Source: Rickettsiella endosymbiont of Miltochrista miniata (GTDB lineage: Bacteria; Pseudomonadota; Gammaproteobacteria; Diplorickettsiales; Diplorickettsiaceae). Taken from it: DNA of 64,000 nt. Positions within the stretch are counted from its first letter, which is position 1; each line of letters begins with the position of its first letter. This document shows positions 54,906-63,821 of this stretch, in pieces. Where the stretch lies: the NCBI RefSeq assembly GCF_964031245.1, contig NZ_OZ035017.1, positions 1,023,402 through 1,087,401 on the forward strand. The letters are read 5' to 3'. The translations under genes were made by a program, and so were the position numbers. Under the pieces are notes generated by a model. It was not told where the DNA came from and searched no databases. It saw only the letters and a program-made list of their open reading frames with translations.

Positions 54906-56243
54906 TTAATCCATTAAAGCTGCAGCTACTTTTTCCATTTGGGCACTGCGTGAACCCTTAATTAAAATGGTCACATTCTCTTGCAAGTGCGGTTTCAGAG
55001 CTAAAATTAATTCTTGATGATTAGGATAATGCTTTGCGTTAGCGCCAAATGCTTTGGCTGTTTCTTTACTTAAATCACCACAAGTATAGACATCATCGAT
55101 ATTTAATTCTTTGGCTAATTGTCCGATTTGCCGATGATAATCTACAGCATTTGGACCTAACTCTCCCATATCACCCATAACAAAAATTCGTTGTCCAGAA
55201 TAATGCGCCAATAATTTTAAAGCTACGGCCACTGAACTTGGATTGGCATTATAGCTATCATCGATCAGTGTCGCACCCAATTTTGTTTTGCTCACAATAA
55301 TTCTTCCGGGCACTGGCTGCATTTTTTCTAAACCCGATTTGATATGGGATAATTCAATACCCACTTGACTTGCCGCGGCCGCTGCGGCTAAAGCATTCAA
55401 CACATGATGCTGACCAGGCAAACTTAAACTAATCATCATTTCTTTGCCGTGAGGGGCATGTAACAAAAAGCTTGCTTTTCCATCAACATCCATCTGAATA
55501 TTCGTTGCAAAAAAATCAGCTGCGTCGGATAAGCCAAAACGCAGCACACGAAAAGGCGCACCTGCTTTTTGCAAAGTATCAGCAAACTTATCGTCAGCAT
55601 TAATAATAGCCACGCCATTTCTGACTAAACCAGAAAAAATCTCAGCCTTAGCCTCTGCAACGCCCGCCATGGATCCAAACCCTTGTAAATGTGCAGGTCC
55701 AATATTGGTGATCAACGCAACATTCGGTTGCGTGAGTTGCGTCAAATATTCAATTTCTCCGGCGTGATTCGCGCCCATTTCGATCACAGCATAACGATGC
55801 TGCGTATTTAAATTCAGTAAGGTTAAGGGTAAACCGATATCATTATTGAAATTCTTAAAATTAGTTAACACTGGACCCACTTCGGCCAAAATAGATCGAA
55901 TCATTTCTTTGGTTGTGGTTTTACCGCAACTACCCGTTAAGGCGATAATAGGAATAGAAAATTGACGTCGATGTTGTTTGGCTAATTCGCCTAAGGCTTT
56001 TCGAGTGTCCTGTACTCGTACTAAAGGTAAATCAGTCTCTATTGCATAATCAACCATAGCAGCTGCAGCGCCACGCTGTTTGGCAAGTTCAATAAAATGA
56101 TGTCCATCAAACTTCTCACCGCGAAGTGCAATAAAAAGCTCATGGGGTTTTATGCTACGCGAATCGAGACTCAGTCCGGTGTAATTCACATCCGAACCCA
56201 ATAGCTTACCCTGGATATTTCTAGCCAATAATGACAATTTCAC
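54906..56243 (-). CDS. murF: UDP-N-acetylmuramoyl-tripeptide--D-Ala-D-Ala ligase
   Basis: Adds D-Ala-D-Ala to the peptidoglycan precursor. 445 residues. ATP loop IALTGSCGKTTTKEMI, GANHAGEIEYLTQLTQP, NADD and the C-terminal DDSYNANPSSVAVAL are family motifs; GDMGELG follows. GTG start at 56243. In the dcw cluster murE normally precedes murF directly; here two plus-strand genes lie between them. Confidence 0.95.
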   Translation of the reverse strand: MKLSLLARNIQGKLLGSDVNYTGLSLDSRSIKPHELFIALRGEKFDGHHFIELAKQRGAAAAMVDYAIETDLPLVRVQDTRKALGELAKQHRRQFSIPIIALTGSCGKTTTKEMIRSILAEVGPVLTNFKNFNNDIGLPLTLLNLNTQHRYAVIEMGANHAGEIEYLTQLTQPNVALITNIGPAHLQGFGSMAGVAEAKAEIFSGLVRNGVAIINADDKFADTLQKAGAPFRVLRFGLSDAADFFATNIQMDVDGKASFLLHAPHGKEMMISLSLPGQHHVLNALAAAAAASQVGIELSHIKSGLEKMQPVPGRIIVSKTKLGATLIDDSYNANPSSVAVALKLLAHYSGQRIFVMGDMGELGPNAVDYHRQIGQLAKELNIDDVYTCGDLSKETAKAFGANAKHYPNHQELILALKPHLQENVTILIKGSRSAQMEKVAAALMD

Positions 56244-56264
56244 AGATTACCAAAAATTAGATGG

Positions 56265-56293
56265 TTCATTCTAGACTTACAACATTCTATACT
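56265..56293 (+). promoter_or_regulatory. Putative promoter of the GT4 glycosyltransferase gene
   Basis: TTCATT (56265-56270), 17-base spacer, TATACT (56288-56293); an overlapping TATAAT follows at 56293-56298. It lies ~37 bp before the ATG at 56330 in the murF/glycosyltransferase divergent gap. Weak -35. Confidence 0.35.
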
Positions 56294-56329
56294 ATAATCT
56301 CAGGCTTTAAATACTAAAATAATAATAAT

Positions 56330-57445
56330 ATGCGCATTTTGTTTTGCAACTTCCATACGGGGTATACCGGTGGGCATAATACCTATATTTTGAGCTTGAT
56401 CGAGGGTTACTTACAGAAAAATCATACTATTTCAGTAGCCTGCCCAGCCTCTTCTCAACTCTATTTATCTCTAAGCCCAGCTGTTGCTCGCTACGCCATT
56501 GATTATCACCGTATTTTAAAAAAATGGGTTAGAAATCTTAAGCAACTCTATCTATTTAAACAATGGATCGCTCAAAACCATTTCGACATTATTCACCTCA
56601 ATGGTTCTGCTTGTCATCGAGTCATTTTACTCCTTTATCCCTTCTTAAAGCATAAACCTAAGTTAATATTTACTAAACATCATGCTTTAATCCCAAAATG
56701 GGGTGCTAAACTCAGAATGCGATACTTCACTGACGCCATTATTGCGGCCTGTGAACATACCCAACGACAATTGCTTCAAACAGTCAGCTCGAAATCTACT
56801 AAACTTATTCCCCATGGGGTAGATACTGATTTTTATCAGCCCTCTTCGTCAGAAAAAAAACGACTATTACGTCAAGAATATAGCATAAACGACGATGATT
56901 TTGTTTTGGTTTCGAATGCTGGAACAGCTAAATGTAAAAATTGGGCTCACCTTATTGCAGCTATAGCCGCGTTATCACCCCAATTAAAAAATAGAATTAA
57001 AGTTATTATTGCTGGCCATCAGCCCACTGAATGTGAAATAAATGATACCGTAAAAAAATTTAATCTTCTGGATCAAGTCATTTTCACTGGATTCGTTCCC
57101 GATACCAGGCCTATTATTGCTATGGGTGATATAGGTTTTGTATTATCCAATGCATCAGAAACTATCTCTTTTGCTTGTCGAGAAATGATATCGATGGGGC
57201 TTCCCGTCATAGTTTCAAATTTCGGTGGTCTTCCTGAAAATATAACCGCTGAATATGATGGCTGGATAGTTCCCATTAATGATATTCCTAGCTTGACTCA
57301 TCTGCTAATAACTATTTTAACGCGACTAACGCAAACAGATCTCACGCAAATGTCACTGCATGCAAGGACTAAAGCGATACAACAGTTCGACAAAAAATAT
57401 TTTATCGATGCAACGTTACAAGCTTACCAACAGGTTTTAAAATAA
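56330..57445 (+). CDS. GT4-type glycosyltransferase
   Basis: 371 residues. GT-B fold with N-terminal FCNFHTGYTGGHNTYILSLI (acceptor domain), FDIIHLNGSACHRVILLLYP, then donor domain SNAGTAKCKNWAHLIAAIAA and VIFTGFVPDTRPIIAMGDIG. The catalytic-region pattern is FACREMISMGLPVIVSNFGG, where E of REM corresponds to the EX7E motif. Likely adds a sugar to a surface glycan or lipid. Together with the FkbM-type gene downstream it forms a two-gene plus-strand island between murF and murE. Confidence 0.88.
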   Translation: MRILFCNFHTGYTGGHNTYILSLIEGYLQKNHTISVACPASSQLYLSLSPAVARYAIDYHRILKKWVRNLKQLYLFKQWIAQNHFDIIHLNGSACHRVILLLYPFLKHKPKLIFTKHHALIPKWGAKLRMRYFTDAIIAACEHTQRQLLQTVSSKSTKLIPHGVDTDFYQPSSSEKKRLLRQEYSINDDDFVLVSNAGTAKCKNWAHLIAAIAALSPQLKNRIKVIIAGHQPTECEINDTVKKFNLLDQVIFTGFVPDTRPIIAMGDIGFVLSNASETISFACREMISMGLPVIVSNFGGLPENITAEYDGWIVPINDIPSLTHLLITILTRLTQTDLTQMSLHARTKAIQQFDKKYFIDATLQAYQQVLK

Positions 57446-57492
57446 GTCACTATTTTGCGCTTAACCTATATTGCAAACGCGAGCGAGATTTT

Positions 57493-57527
57493 CTAGATTG
57501 CCGCGCGCTATGCGCTCGCAATGACGG
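57493..57527. repeat. Dispersed repeat family A, short copy
   Basis: TAGATTGCCGCGCGCTATGC followed by GCTCGCAATGACGGA: one half-element hairpin between the glycosyltransferase and FkbM-type genes. Confidence 0.75.
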
Positions 57528-57575
57528 ATAAACCGTGCTAGTCTACAAAAAATTGGCGCAATTTAAGCATCCTTT

Positions 57576-58268
57576 ATGTATATCACGCGATTATTAAAAA
57601 CCATTCTATCAGGAGATTGTAAATGTTATTTCGGTCAATGGGCCGAAGATGTCTTGGTCAGAAGGCTATTTCCAGGAAAAAAAACGTCGGGAATTTATTT
57701 AGATATTGGGGCCTATCATCCTTTTAAATATTCTAATACCGCCTACTTATGGCTAAAAGGGTGGCATGGCGTCAATGTCGATGCAAATCCAAAAACTATA
57801 GCCTTATTTAACAAAATAAGGAAAAGTGATATCAATCTCTGCGCTGCGGTTATTACCGAAGAAGAATGCAAAACTATTAAAGAAATTGATTTATCACTCC
57901 CCAGTAAAAAAGACGGTAAACATGGCCTCTCTGCGATTGCTACGTGTTGCCCCCATGTTGCATTAGAACGTAGTTTCAAAGAACACGTAAAAATACCTAC
58001 GCTATCAATAAACAAGATTGTTTCCGAAAATAAACTTTTTAATATAGATTATCTAAATATTGATATTGAAGGTTATGACGAAAGAATTATAAAGGACTTT
58101 GATTTCTCGATAGTAAAACCCAAGGTTATCTCCATCGAAGACTATGCTGGCAGCATGGAAGCTGCTAACACCTCCGATATATCGAATCTACTCAATTCAT
58201 ACGGTTATAACTGGCTAGCAAGAGTTGGACTGACATCCATTTTTGCCATCAATGAATTAGGTTTTTAA
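57576..58268 (+). CDS. FkbM-family methyltransferase
   Basis: 230 residues. SAM-binding start GIYLDIGAYHPFKYSNTAYL, then WHGVNVDANPKTIALFNKIR and the FkbM signature LNIDIEGYDERIIKDFDF, with KPKVISIEDY. Members O-methylate sugars or polyketides. It follows the GT4 gene and may methylate the same glycan. Its last 12 bases overlap the 3' end of murE on the other strand, an unusually tight convergent arrangement. Confidence 0.87.
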   Translation: MYITRLLKTILSGDCKCYFGQWAEDVLVRRLFPGKKTSGIYLDIGAYHPFKYSNTAYLWLKGWHGVNVDANPKTIALFNKIRKSDINLCAAVITEEECKTIKEIDLSLPSKKDGKHGLSAIATCCPHVALERSFKEHVKIPTLSINKIVSENKLFNIDYLNIDIEGYDERIIKDFDFSIVKPKVISIEDYAGSMEAANTSDISNLLNSYGYNWLARVGLTSIFAINELGF

Positions 58269-59738
58269 TAGGTGCTGCACTTCGCCGGCATCATCAAAAG
58301 GATATTTGATGCCTTTAATCAATTGATAGGCTTCGTGTCCTTTACCCGCCACTAAAATTACATCAGACGGCTGGGCAGTTGCTAAGGCATAGGCAATCGC
58401 AGCTCGTCTATCCGGTTCACGATAGACGGATTTTTTGTCTGTAAAACCTTGTTGAATATCCTGCAAAATTTGCAATGGATCTTCATAGCGCGGGTTATCA
58501 TTGGTTAATATAATACAGTCAGCTTCCTGCTCGGCAATCTTGGCCATTATTGGCCGTTTTCCTTTATCTCTGTCACCCCCACAACCAAATACACAATACA
58601 GATCGCCTTTGCAATGTGGGCGTAAAGCACGCAACACTTGCTGCAAGGCATCCGGTGTATGCGCATAATCAACGACAACTAAAGGCTTTCCCGGGGTATG
58701 AAAAGCTTGCATGCGTCCTTTTACGCCTTTTAATTTTGATATCACTTGTGAAATTTCTGCTAAAGAAAAATGTAAACTTTTTAATAGCGTCAATACCAAC
58801 AACAAATTACTTAAATTAAACCGTCCCATTAAAAATGGATTTTCAATAAATACTTCACCCCAAGGAGTATCGATTTCTGCACTTAAACCTTGTTGATTAA
58901 AATTGAATTTTTTTACTGTAATGTGTGGAATATGTGACCAGGCCGCTTTGGGCTTATGTAATGAATACGCATACACCGGTAATTGTTGGGCAAGTTCAGT
59001 TAACCACTGTTGTGCATAAGGATCATCGGCATTTAATATCGCCTGCTGCACACCAGGTAAATCAAAAAAAGAACGTTTGGCCTGCGCATAAGCTTCCATA
59101 CTGCCATGATAATCTAGATGATCGCGCGTCAAATTGGTAAATGCGGCAACAGAAAATTCTGTTCCATTTAAACGCTGTTGAGCTAAACGATGTGAAGATA
59201 CCTCCATCACCACTGCTTGTGCTTGTTTATCGCGAAAATCTGCCAGCAATTGTTGTAGTTCAATAGCATCGGGTGTCGTTAACTGACCTGGGTTTAAATC
59301 ACCATAAAAACCATTACCTAAGGTGCCGACGACGCCACAAGGTTTTTGTAACTGCTGCAAACTATCCGCTAAAAAATGCGTACAGGAAGTTTTACCATTC
59401 GTACCGGTAATGCCTAGTACGGGCATATAACGACTCGGATAATCATAGAATCGCGCCGCAATCGGGCCTAATTGAGCCGTTAAATGACGAATAGGTAATA
59501 GCGGGATAGATGTTGTAGTAAGATCAATAGAATCTCCGCCATCCGGTTCAAATAAAATAGCCGCAGCTCCTTTGGCTATCGCTTCTGGTATAAAATGGCG
59601 TCCATCGCTACCCAACCCTGGATAAGCAAAGAATAAATCCCCAGTTTGCAGTCGACGACTATCTTGGCAAAGTCCTTTAATGATCACATCCGTTGTTACC
59701 GGAACGTCCAACCCCATTAATAGATGACTTAACTGCAT
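58257..59738 (-). CDS. murE: UDP-MurNAc-L-Ala-D-Glu:meso-diaminopimelate ligase
   Basis: Adds meso-diaminopimelate to the peptidoglycan precursor. 493 residues. ATP loop VLGITGTNGKTSCTHFLAD, TNLTRDHLDYHGSMEAYAQ with the carbamylated-lysine region, VVDYAHTPDALQQVL, and LTNDNPRYEDP. DNPR is the motif that selects meso-Dap over lysine. ATG 59738. ftsI, usually upstream, is absent; the feo operon begins on the other strand 103 bp away. Confidence 0.95.
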   Translation of the reverse strand: MQLSHLLMGLDVPVTTDVIIKGLCQDSRRLQTGDLFFAYPGLGSDGRHFIPEAIAKGAAAILFEPDGGDSIDLTTTSIPLLPIRHLTAQLGPIAARFYDYPSRYMPVLGITGTNGKTSCTHFLADSLQQLQKPCGVVGTLGNGFYGDLNPGQLTTPDAIELQQLLADFRDKQAQAVVMEVSSHRLAQQRLNGTEFSVAAFTNLTRDHLDYHGSMEAYAQAKRSFFDLPGVQQAILNADDPYAQQWLTELAQQLPVYAYSLHKPKAAWSHIPHITVKKFNFNQQGLSAEIDTPWGEVFIENPFLMGRFNLSNLLLVLTLLKSLHFSLAEISQVISKLKGVKGRMQAFHTPGKPLVVVDYAHTPDALQQVLRALRPHCKGDLYCVFGCGGDRDKGKRPIMAKIAEQEADCIILTNDNPRYEDPLQILQDIQQGFTDKKSVYREPDRRAAIAYALATAQPSDVILVAGKGHEAYQLIKGIKYPFDDAGEVQHLLKT

Positions 59739-59782
59739 AAAAAATACACACTAAATGGTTTTATTTTATGATCCACTAAGAC

Positions 59783-59811
59783 TTGCTTCGTCACTAAAAA
59801 ACCTCTATTAT
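59783..59811 (+). promoter_or_regulatory. Sigma-70-like promoter of the feo operon
   Basis: TTGCTT (59783-59788), 17-base spacer, TATTAT (59806-59811). Transcription would begin near 59818, inside the Fur-box-like site, about 24 bases before the feoA ATG. Confidence 0.5.
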
Positions 59812-59815
59812 AAAT

Positions 59816-59834
59816 AATAATGATTCTCATTTAA
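59816..59834 (+). promoter_or_regulatory. Fur box upstream of feoA
   Basis: AATAATGATTCTCATTTAA matches 13 of 19 bases of GATAATGATAATCATTATC and keeps the ATGA...TCAT dyad. Its position over the expected transcription start fits repression by Fe-Fur, as in many feo operons. Confidence 0.65.
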
Positions 59835-59841
59835 AATATTT

Positions 59842-60084
59842 ATGAGCGCTATACCACTGACGCAATTGCGATACGGACAATCTGCTACGGTACAAGGCTT
59901 CAGTCCAGACATCGCACCGCAATGCCGCAAACTGTTACAACATTTGGGCATTACCCGACAAACAACCATTACTTTAATTCGTCGTGCACCGCTGGGTGAC
60001 CCCTTACAATTACAAATATTAGGTAGCCAATTTAGTTTACGTTCCAGTGAAGCCTGTCATATTTACGTAGAATATTCAAACTAA
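59842..60084 (+). CDS. feoA: Ferrous iron transport protein A
   Basis: 80-residue SH3-like protein that assists FeoB. PLTQLRYGQSATVQGF, then IRRAPLGDPLQLQILGSQFS and LRSSEACHIYVE are FeoA signatures. No good ribosome site precedes ATG 59842. First gene of feoABC, 11 bp before feoB. Confidence 0.93.
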   Translation: MSAIPLTQLRYGQSATVQGFSPDIAPQCRKLLQHLGITRQTTITLIRRAPLGDPLQLQILGSQFSLRSSEACHIYVEYSN

Positions 60085-60095
60085 ACTAAAAACTC

Positions 60096-62387
60096 ATGCA
60101 AAAAAACAAGATTATTGCCATAGCAGGCAATCCAAATTGTGGTAAAACCGTCATTTTTAACGCTCTCTCCGGCAGTCGGCAGAAAGTCGGTAACTGGGCA
60201 GGTGTCACTGTTGAGCAAAAAAGCGGCTATTTTAATGTCGGTGCAACAAGCTATGAAATCGTTGATCTCCCTGGTACTTATTCTTTAAGCGTAGTCGCTA
60301 ATAATTGTGCCATGGATGAATGCATAGCCTGCAATTACTTGGTTAGCAATCGTCCCGATGTCGTTATTAATGTATTAGATGCCAGCAATCTTGAACGTCA
60401 ACTGTATTTGACGACACAACTCTTAGAAATGCAGATACCGGTTATTATCGCACTTAATATGATGGATATTGCTAAACGACGCGGGATTCACATCGATATT
60501 CAGAAACTAAGTCGATCGTTAAAGTGCCCTATCATTCCGCTAACCGCCATTCGCGGTAAGGGTATTCAAGAATTACGTCAGGCCTTATCGTCAACTATTT
60601 CAACCCACGCTACTTTCCCTTATTCTTTTGAACCCTTATTAGAAAGCGCTGTACAAACGCTCTCCGAAAAATTATCCGCAAAAACCGTGCCTAGAAACTG
60701 GTTAGCCTGTCGACTATTAGAAGATGATGCGCTTGCTCGCAACTTTGTCACAGCAGAAGAACTTAACTTTGCACAATCATTGATTGAGATACTCAAAACA
60801 CAATACGGTGAAGAAATTGATTTGTTGATAGCCGATGCGCGCTATGCTTGGATACAATCCATACTAAAACAAAGTTTAATCACACATACGCCAGGCATAA
60901 CTTTCACCGCACGCATCGATCGTATTATTTTGAATCGTTGGTTAGGTATTCCTATTTTCCTTTTAGTCATGTACTCACTTTTTTTATTTGCTATTAATGT
61001 CGGTGGCGCTTTCCAAGATTTTTTTGATATCGGTAGTACCGCATTGTTTATTCATGGCAGTATTCATGTATTAACGCAATTACATTTGCCTGTTTGGTTG
61101 ATTGCATTAATTGCCAATGGTTTAGGTAAAGGTATTAATACCACGATTAGCTTTATACCTGTCATCGGCGCGATGTTTTTATTTTTATCCTTATTAGAAG
61201 ACTCCGGTTACATGGCACGCGCAGCATTTGTGGTCGATAAATTAATGGGGGCCATTGGTTTACCGGGAAAAGCATTTGTTCCTTTAATTGTTGGTTTTGG
61301 TTGTAATGTTCCTACGGTAATGGCTACTCGCACCTTGGCTTCACCACGGGATCGTATTTTAACTGTGATGATGGCGCCGTTTATGTCTTGCGGCGCCCGT
61401 CTTACTGTCTATACCTTATTTGTCGCTGCTTTTTTCCCGCAAGGCGGAGCACTGATTATTTTCGCGTTATATGGTATAGGGATACTAACCGCCATTTTCA
61501 CTGGATTATTATTGCGTTCGACAAGCTTAAAAGCAGAAACAACACCCATGATCTTAGAATTGCCGACCTATCATTGGCCGCATTGGGGTAGTATTTTTCG
61601 AAGCACTTGGCAACGTTTGAAATTATTTTTATTTAAAGCCGGTCGTTTTATTATTCCAATTTGTATGTTGATAGGATGTTTCAATACGATTAGCATCCAT
61701 GGCAAACTCATCAGCGGTGAAGCCAATCAACAGTCCTTATTATCCAGCATTGGAAAAACCATCACTCCGGTATTTGCTCCAATGGGCATACAAAGTGATA
61801 ATTGGCCCGCCACTGTCGGTTTAGCGACGGGTTTATTAGCCAAAGAAGTAGTTGTCGGAACCTTAAATACTTTATATTCGCAAGTGGGCCAGCTGACAGA
61901 GTCTGCCGAACAATCCACAATAGGCGATGAATTAAAAACCGCTGTGTTATCTATTCCTAAAAATTTACACGATCTCGGCAAAACTCTAAGCAATCCGATG
62001 GCGCTTAAAGCACAAGCACCTGAAGTAACACAAGGCGTTTATGGTGTGATGTCACATTATTTCGCTGGCAAACTGGGTGCTTTTGCTTATTTGTTATTTA
62101 TTTTATTGTACTTTCCCTGTATTTCGACCATGGCAGTGATGCAACGCGAAATCGGCAAAGGTTGGGCTTATTTTTCTATGACATGGAGTACCGGAATTGC
62201 CTATGCCGTTGCTACTTTATTTTATCAAACCGCCACATTTAGCCAACATCCCATAATGACTATGGGTTGGTATCTCATCGTTGCTACTGCGCTTTTTGCG
62301 ACACGTATTTTCTTACGTTCCAAAACAACCACACTAACCGAATTACCGCTTCCACTTTCATCTAGTCGAAGCAACTGTCATGATTAG
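60096..62387 (+). CDS. feoB: Ferrous iron transporter FeoB
   Basis: GTP-dependent inner-membrane Fe(II) importer. 763 residues. N-terminal G domain: G1 GNPNCGKTVIFNALSG (the usual GNPNSGKTTLFN with C and V substitutions), G2 NWAGVTVEQKSG, G3 DLPGTYSL, G4 NMMD. A helical GDI-like domain follows, then the membrane core with Gate motifs VGFGCNVPTVMATRTL and MSCGARLTVY. Middle gene of feoABC, overlapping feoC by eight bases. Ferrous iron uptake is important for Legionella inside cells. Confidence 0.96.
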   Translation: MQKNKIIAIAGNPNCGKTVIFNALSGSRQKVGNWAGVTVEQKSGYFNVGATSYEIVDLPGTYSLSVVANNCAMDECIACNYLVSNRPDVVINVLDASNLERQLYLTTQLLEMQIPVIIALNMMDIAKRRGIHIDIQKLSRSLKCPIIPLTAIRGKGIQELRQALSSTISTHATFPYSFEPLLESAVQTLSEKLSAKTVPRNWLACRLLEDDALARNFVTAEELNFAQSLIEILKTQYGEEIDLLIADARYAWIQSILKQSLITHTPGITFTARIDRIILNRWLGIPIFLLVMYSLFLFAINVGGAFQDFFDIGSTALFIHGSIHVLTQLHLPVWLIALIANGLGKGINTTISFIPVIGAMFLFLSLLEDSGYMARAAFVVDKLMGAIGLPGKAFVPLIVGFGCNVPTVMATRTLASPRDRILTVMMAPFMSCGARLTVYTLFVAAFFPQGGALIIFALYGIGILTAIFTGLLLRSTSLKAETTPMILELPTYHWPHWGSIFRSTWQRLKLFLFKAGRFIIPICMLIGCFNTISIHGKLISGEANQQSLLSSIGKTITPVFAPMGIQSDNWPATVGLATGLLAKEVVVGTLNTLYSQVGQLTESAEQSTIGDELKTAVLSIPKNLHDLGKTLSNPMALKAQAPEVTQGVYGVMSHYFAGKLGAFAYLLFILLYFPCISTMAVMQREIGKGWAYFSMTWSTGIAYAVATLFYQTATFSQHPIMTMGWYLIVATALFATRIFLRSKTTTLTELPLPLSSSRSNCHD

Positions 62388-62616
62388 CTTACTTGCTTTA
62401 AAAAAATTTATTGCTGAAAAAAAATGTGTTAATCTAGCGCTTATTTTACAAACCTTTGGAACTAAGCAAGAAGAAACCTTGGCGATTTTAGAACTATTAA
62501 TACATAAAGGTTGTGTAAAAAAATGTTTTAAAACCCCTAATTGTGCAACACGCTGTATTAAATGTACCCCGGAGTCATTTGCTCTCTATCAGTGGGTAGA
62601 ACGACCAAGTCATTGA
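62380..62616 (+). CDS. feoC: FeoC-like winged-helix protein
   Basis: 78 residues, small winged-helix type opening LLALKKFIAEKKCVNLALI, with a cysteine cluster CVKKCFKTPNCATRCIKC that could hold an Fe-S centre as proposed for FeoC. Starts eight bases inside the feoB end. Identification rests on position, size and the cysteine cluster. Confidence 0.78.
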   Translation: MISLLALKKFIAEKKCVNLALILQTFGTKQEETLAILELLIHKGCVKKCFKTPNCATRCIKCTPESFALYQWVERPSH

Positions 62617-62620
62617 TTCC

Positions 62621-62706
62621 GTCATGGCGAGCGAATGTCATTCGCGTGGCCATCCACAGTTCATATTCCTAGATTGCCGCGCACCTACGGTGCTCGCAAT
62701 AACGAC
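62621..62706. repeat. Dispersed repeat family A between feoC and dusA
   Basis: CCGTCATGGCGAGCGAATGT, CGCGTGGCCATCCACAGTTC, GATTGCCGCGCACCTACGG and GCTCGCAATAACGACC, between convergent genes. Confidence 0.82.
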
Positions 62707-62728
62707 CAATATTTACATGCCGAGACAA

Positions 62729-63709
62729 TCAATACATTTCTTGCAGTATCTCTTTTATCCTTAACGGATTGCCCAGCTGTAAGATTTCACTTAATTTTTG
62801 TCGCCAACGTCTGCCGCCCGCGACACCATGAAATAAACCAAACAAAGGTTGTATTAAATGCGCCAAGTTTTCACCTGACACAAAAGCTTTTTCCAAATAA
62901 GGTAGATAGTGTAAAACGATAGATAATCGACTAGGAATGCTCCATGTATCCTGTGGGCTGATCAGTTGATCGAGTTCAGCAAATAGATAGGGATTATACC
63001 AAGCGGCACGACCTAGCATGACACCATCAACCTGCTGCAAATGTTCCTGCGCGGTGTCTAAACAAGTTATCCCGCCATTTATAACGATATTTAAATGAGG
63101 AAAATCGCGTTTAATGCGATACACCCAGTTATAATTTAAAGGCGGAATTTCACGATTTTCTTTAGGGCTTAATCCTGATAGCCAAGCCTTACGCGCATGA
63201 ATAATAAACGTTTGGCACCCAGCCAAACTTATTTGTTGGATAAATTGGGCCAGATAATCATAGCTTTCGCAATCATCGACACCAATTCGGGTTTTAACGG
63301 TAATCGGCAATTTAACCGCCGCACTCATCTCAGCAATGCAATCAGCGACACGCATCGGATCTTTAAGTAATACCGCACCGAAACAACCTGATTGCACTCT
63401 ATCACTAGGACAACCGACATTCAGATTAATTTCAGAATAACCATAGGGTTCGGCTATTTTGGCCGCCTGCGCTAGATCGGAAGCGATACCACCACCCAAT
63501 TGTATGGCCAAAGCTTTTTCACTCGGATCAAAGATTAATAAACGATCTCGCTGTGGACTATTTAAAATAGCACCAGTGGTCAGCATTTCGGTGTATAGCA
63601 GTGCTTTTTTACAAATTAGACGGAAAAAATAACGATAATGGCGGGTAGTCCAACCCATCATTGGTGCTATCATATATGAACTAATCGACTGTTTCTGCGG
63701 CTTTAGCAT
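62729..63709 (-). CDS. dusA: tRNA-dihydrouridine synthase A
   Basis: FMN enzyme reducing uridines 20/20a in the tRNA D-loop. 326 residues. APMMGWTTRHYRYFFRLICK at the start, LNVGCPSDRVQSGCFGAVLL with the catalytic cysteine, VKTRIGVDDCESY, FIIHARKAWLSGLSPKENRE, INGGI and VMLGRAAWYNPYLF all fit DusA. ATG 63709. Monocistronic; the next gene is divergent. Confidence 0.95.
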   Translation of the reverse strand: MLKPQKQSISSYMIAPMMGWTTRHYRYFFRLICKKALLYTEMLTTGAILNSPQRDRLLIFDPSEKALAIQLGGGIASDLAQAAKIAEPYGYSEINLNVGCPSDRVQSGCFGAVLLKDPMRVADCIAEMSAAVKLPITVKTRIGVDDCESYDYLAQFIQQISLAGCQTFIIHARKAWLSGLSPKENREIPPLNYNWVYRIKRDFPHLNIVINGGITCLDTAQEHLQQVDGVMLGRAAWYNPYLFAELDQLISPQDTWSIPSRLSIVLHYLPYLEKAFVSGENLAHLIQPLFGLFHGVAGGRRWRQKLSEILQLGNPLRIKEILQEMY

Positions 63710-63821
63710 GATTTATTTCTGGTAAGGGGGCTTCCATGCTGGTTTTTTACTGGTATGATAGCCTCACTCGCTTTGTTACACAAAGCCTGTTTTACAATAA
63801 TAACAATTTGGAGTCCTCGTC

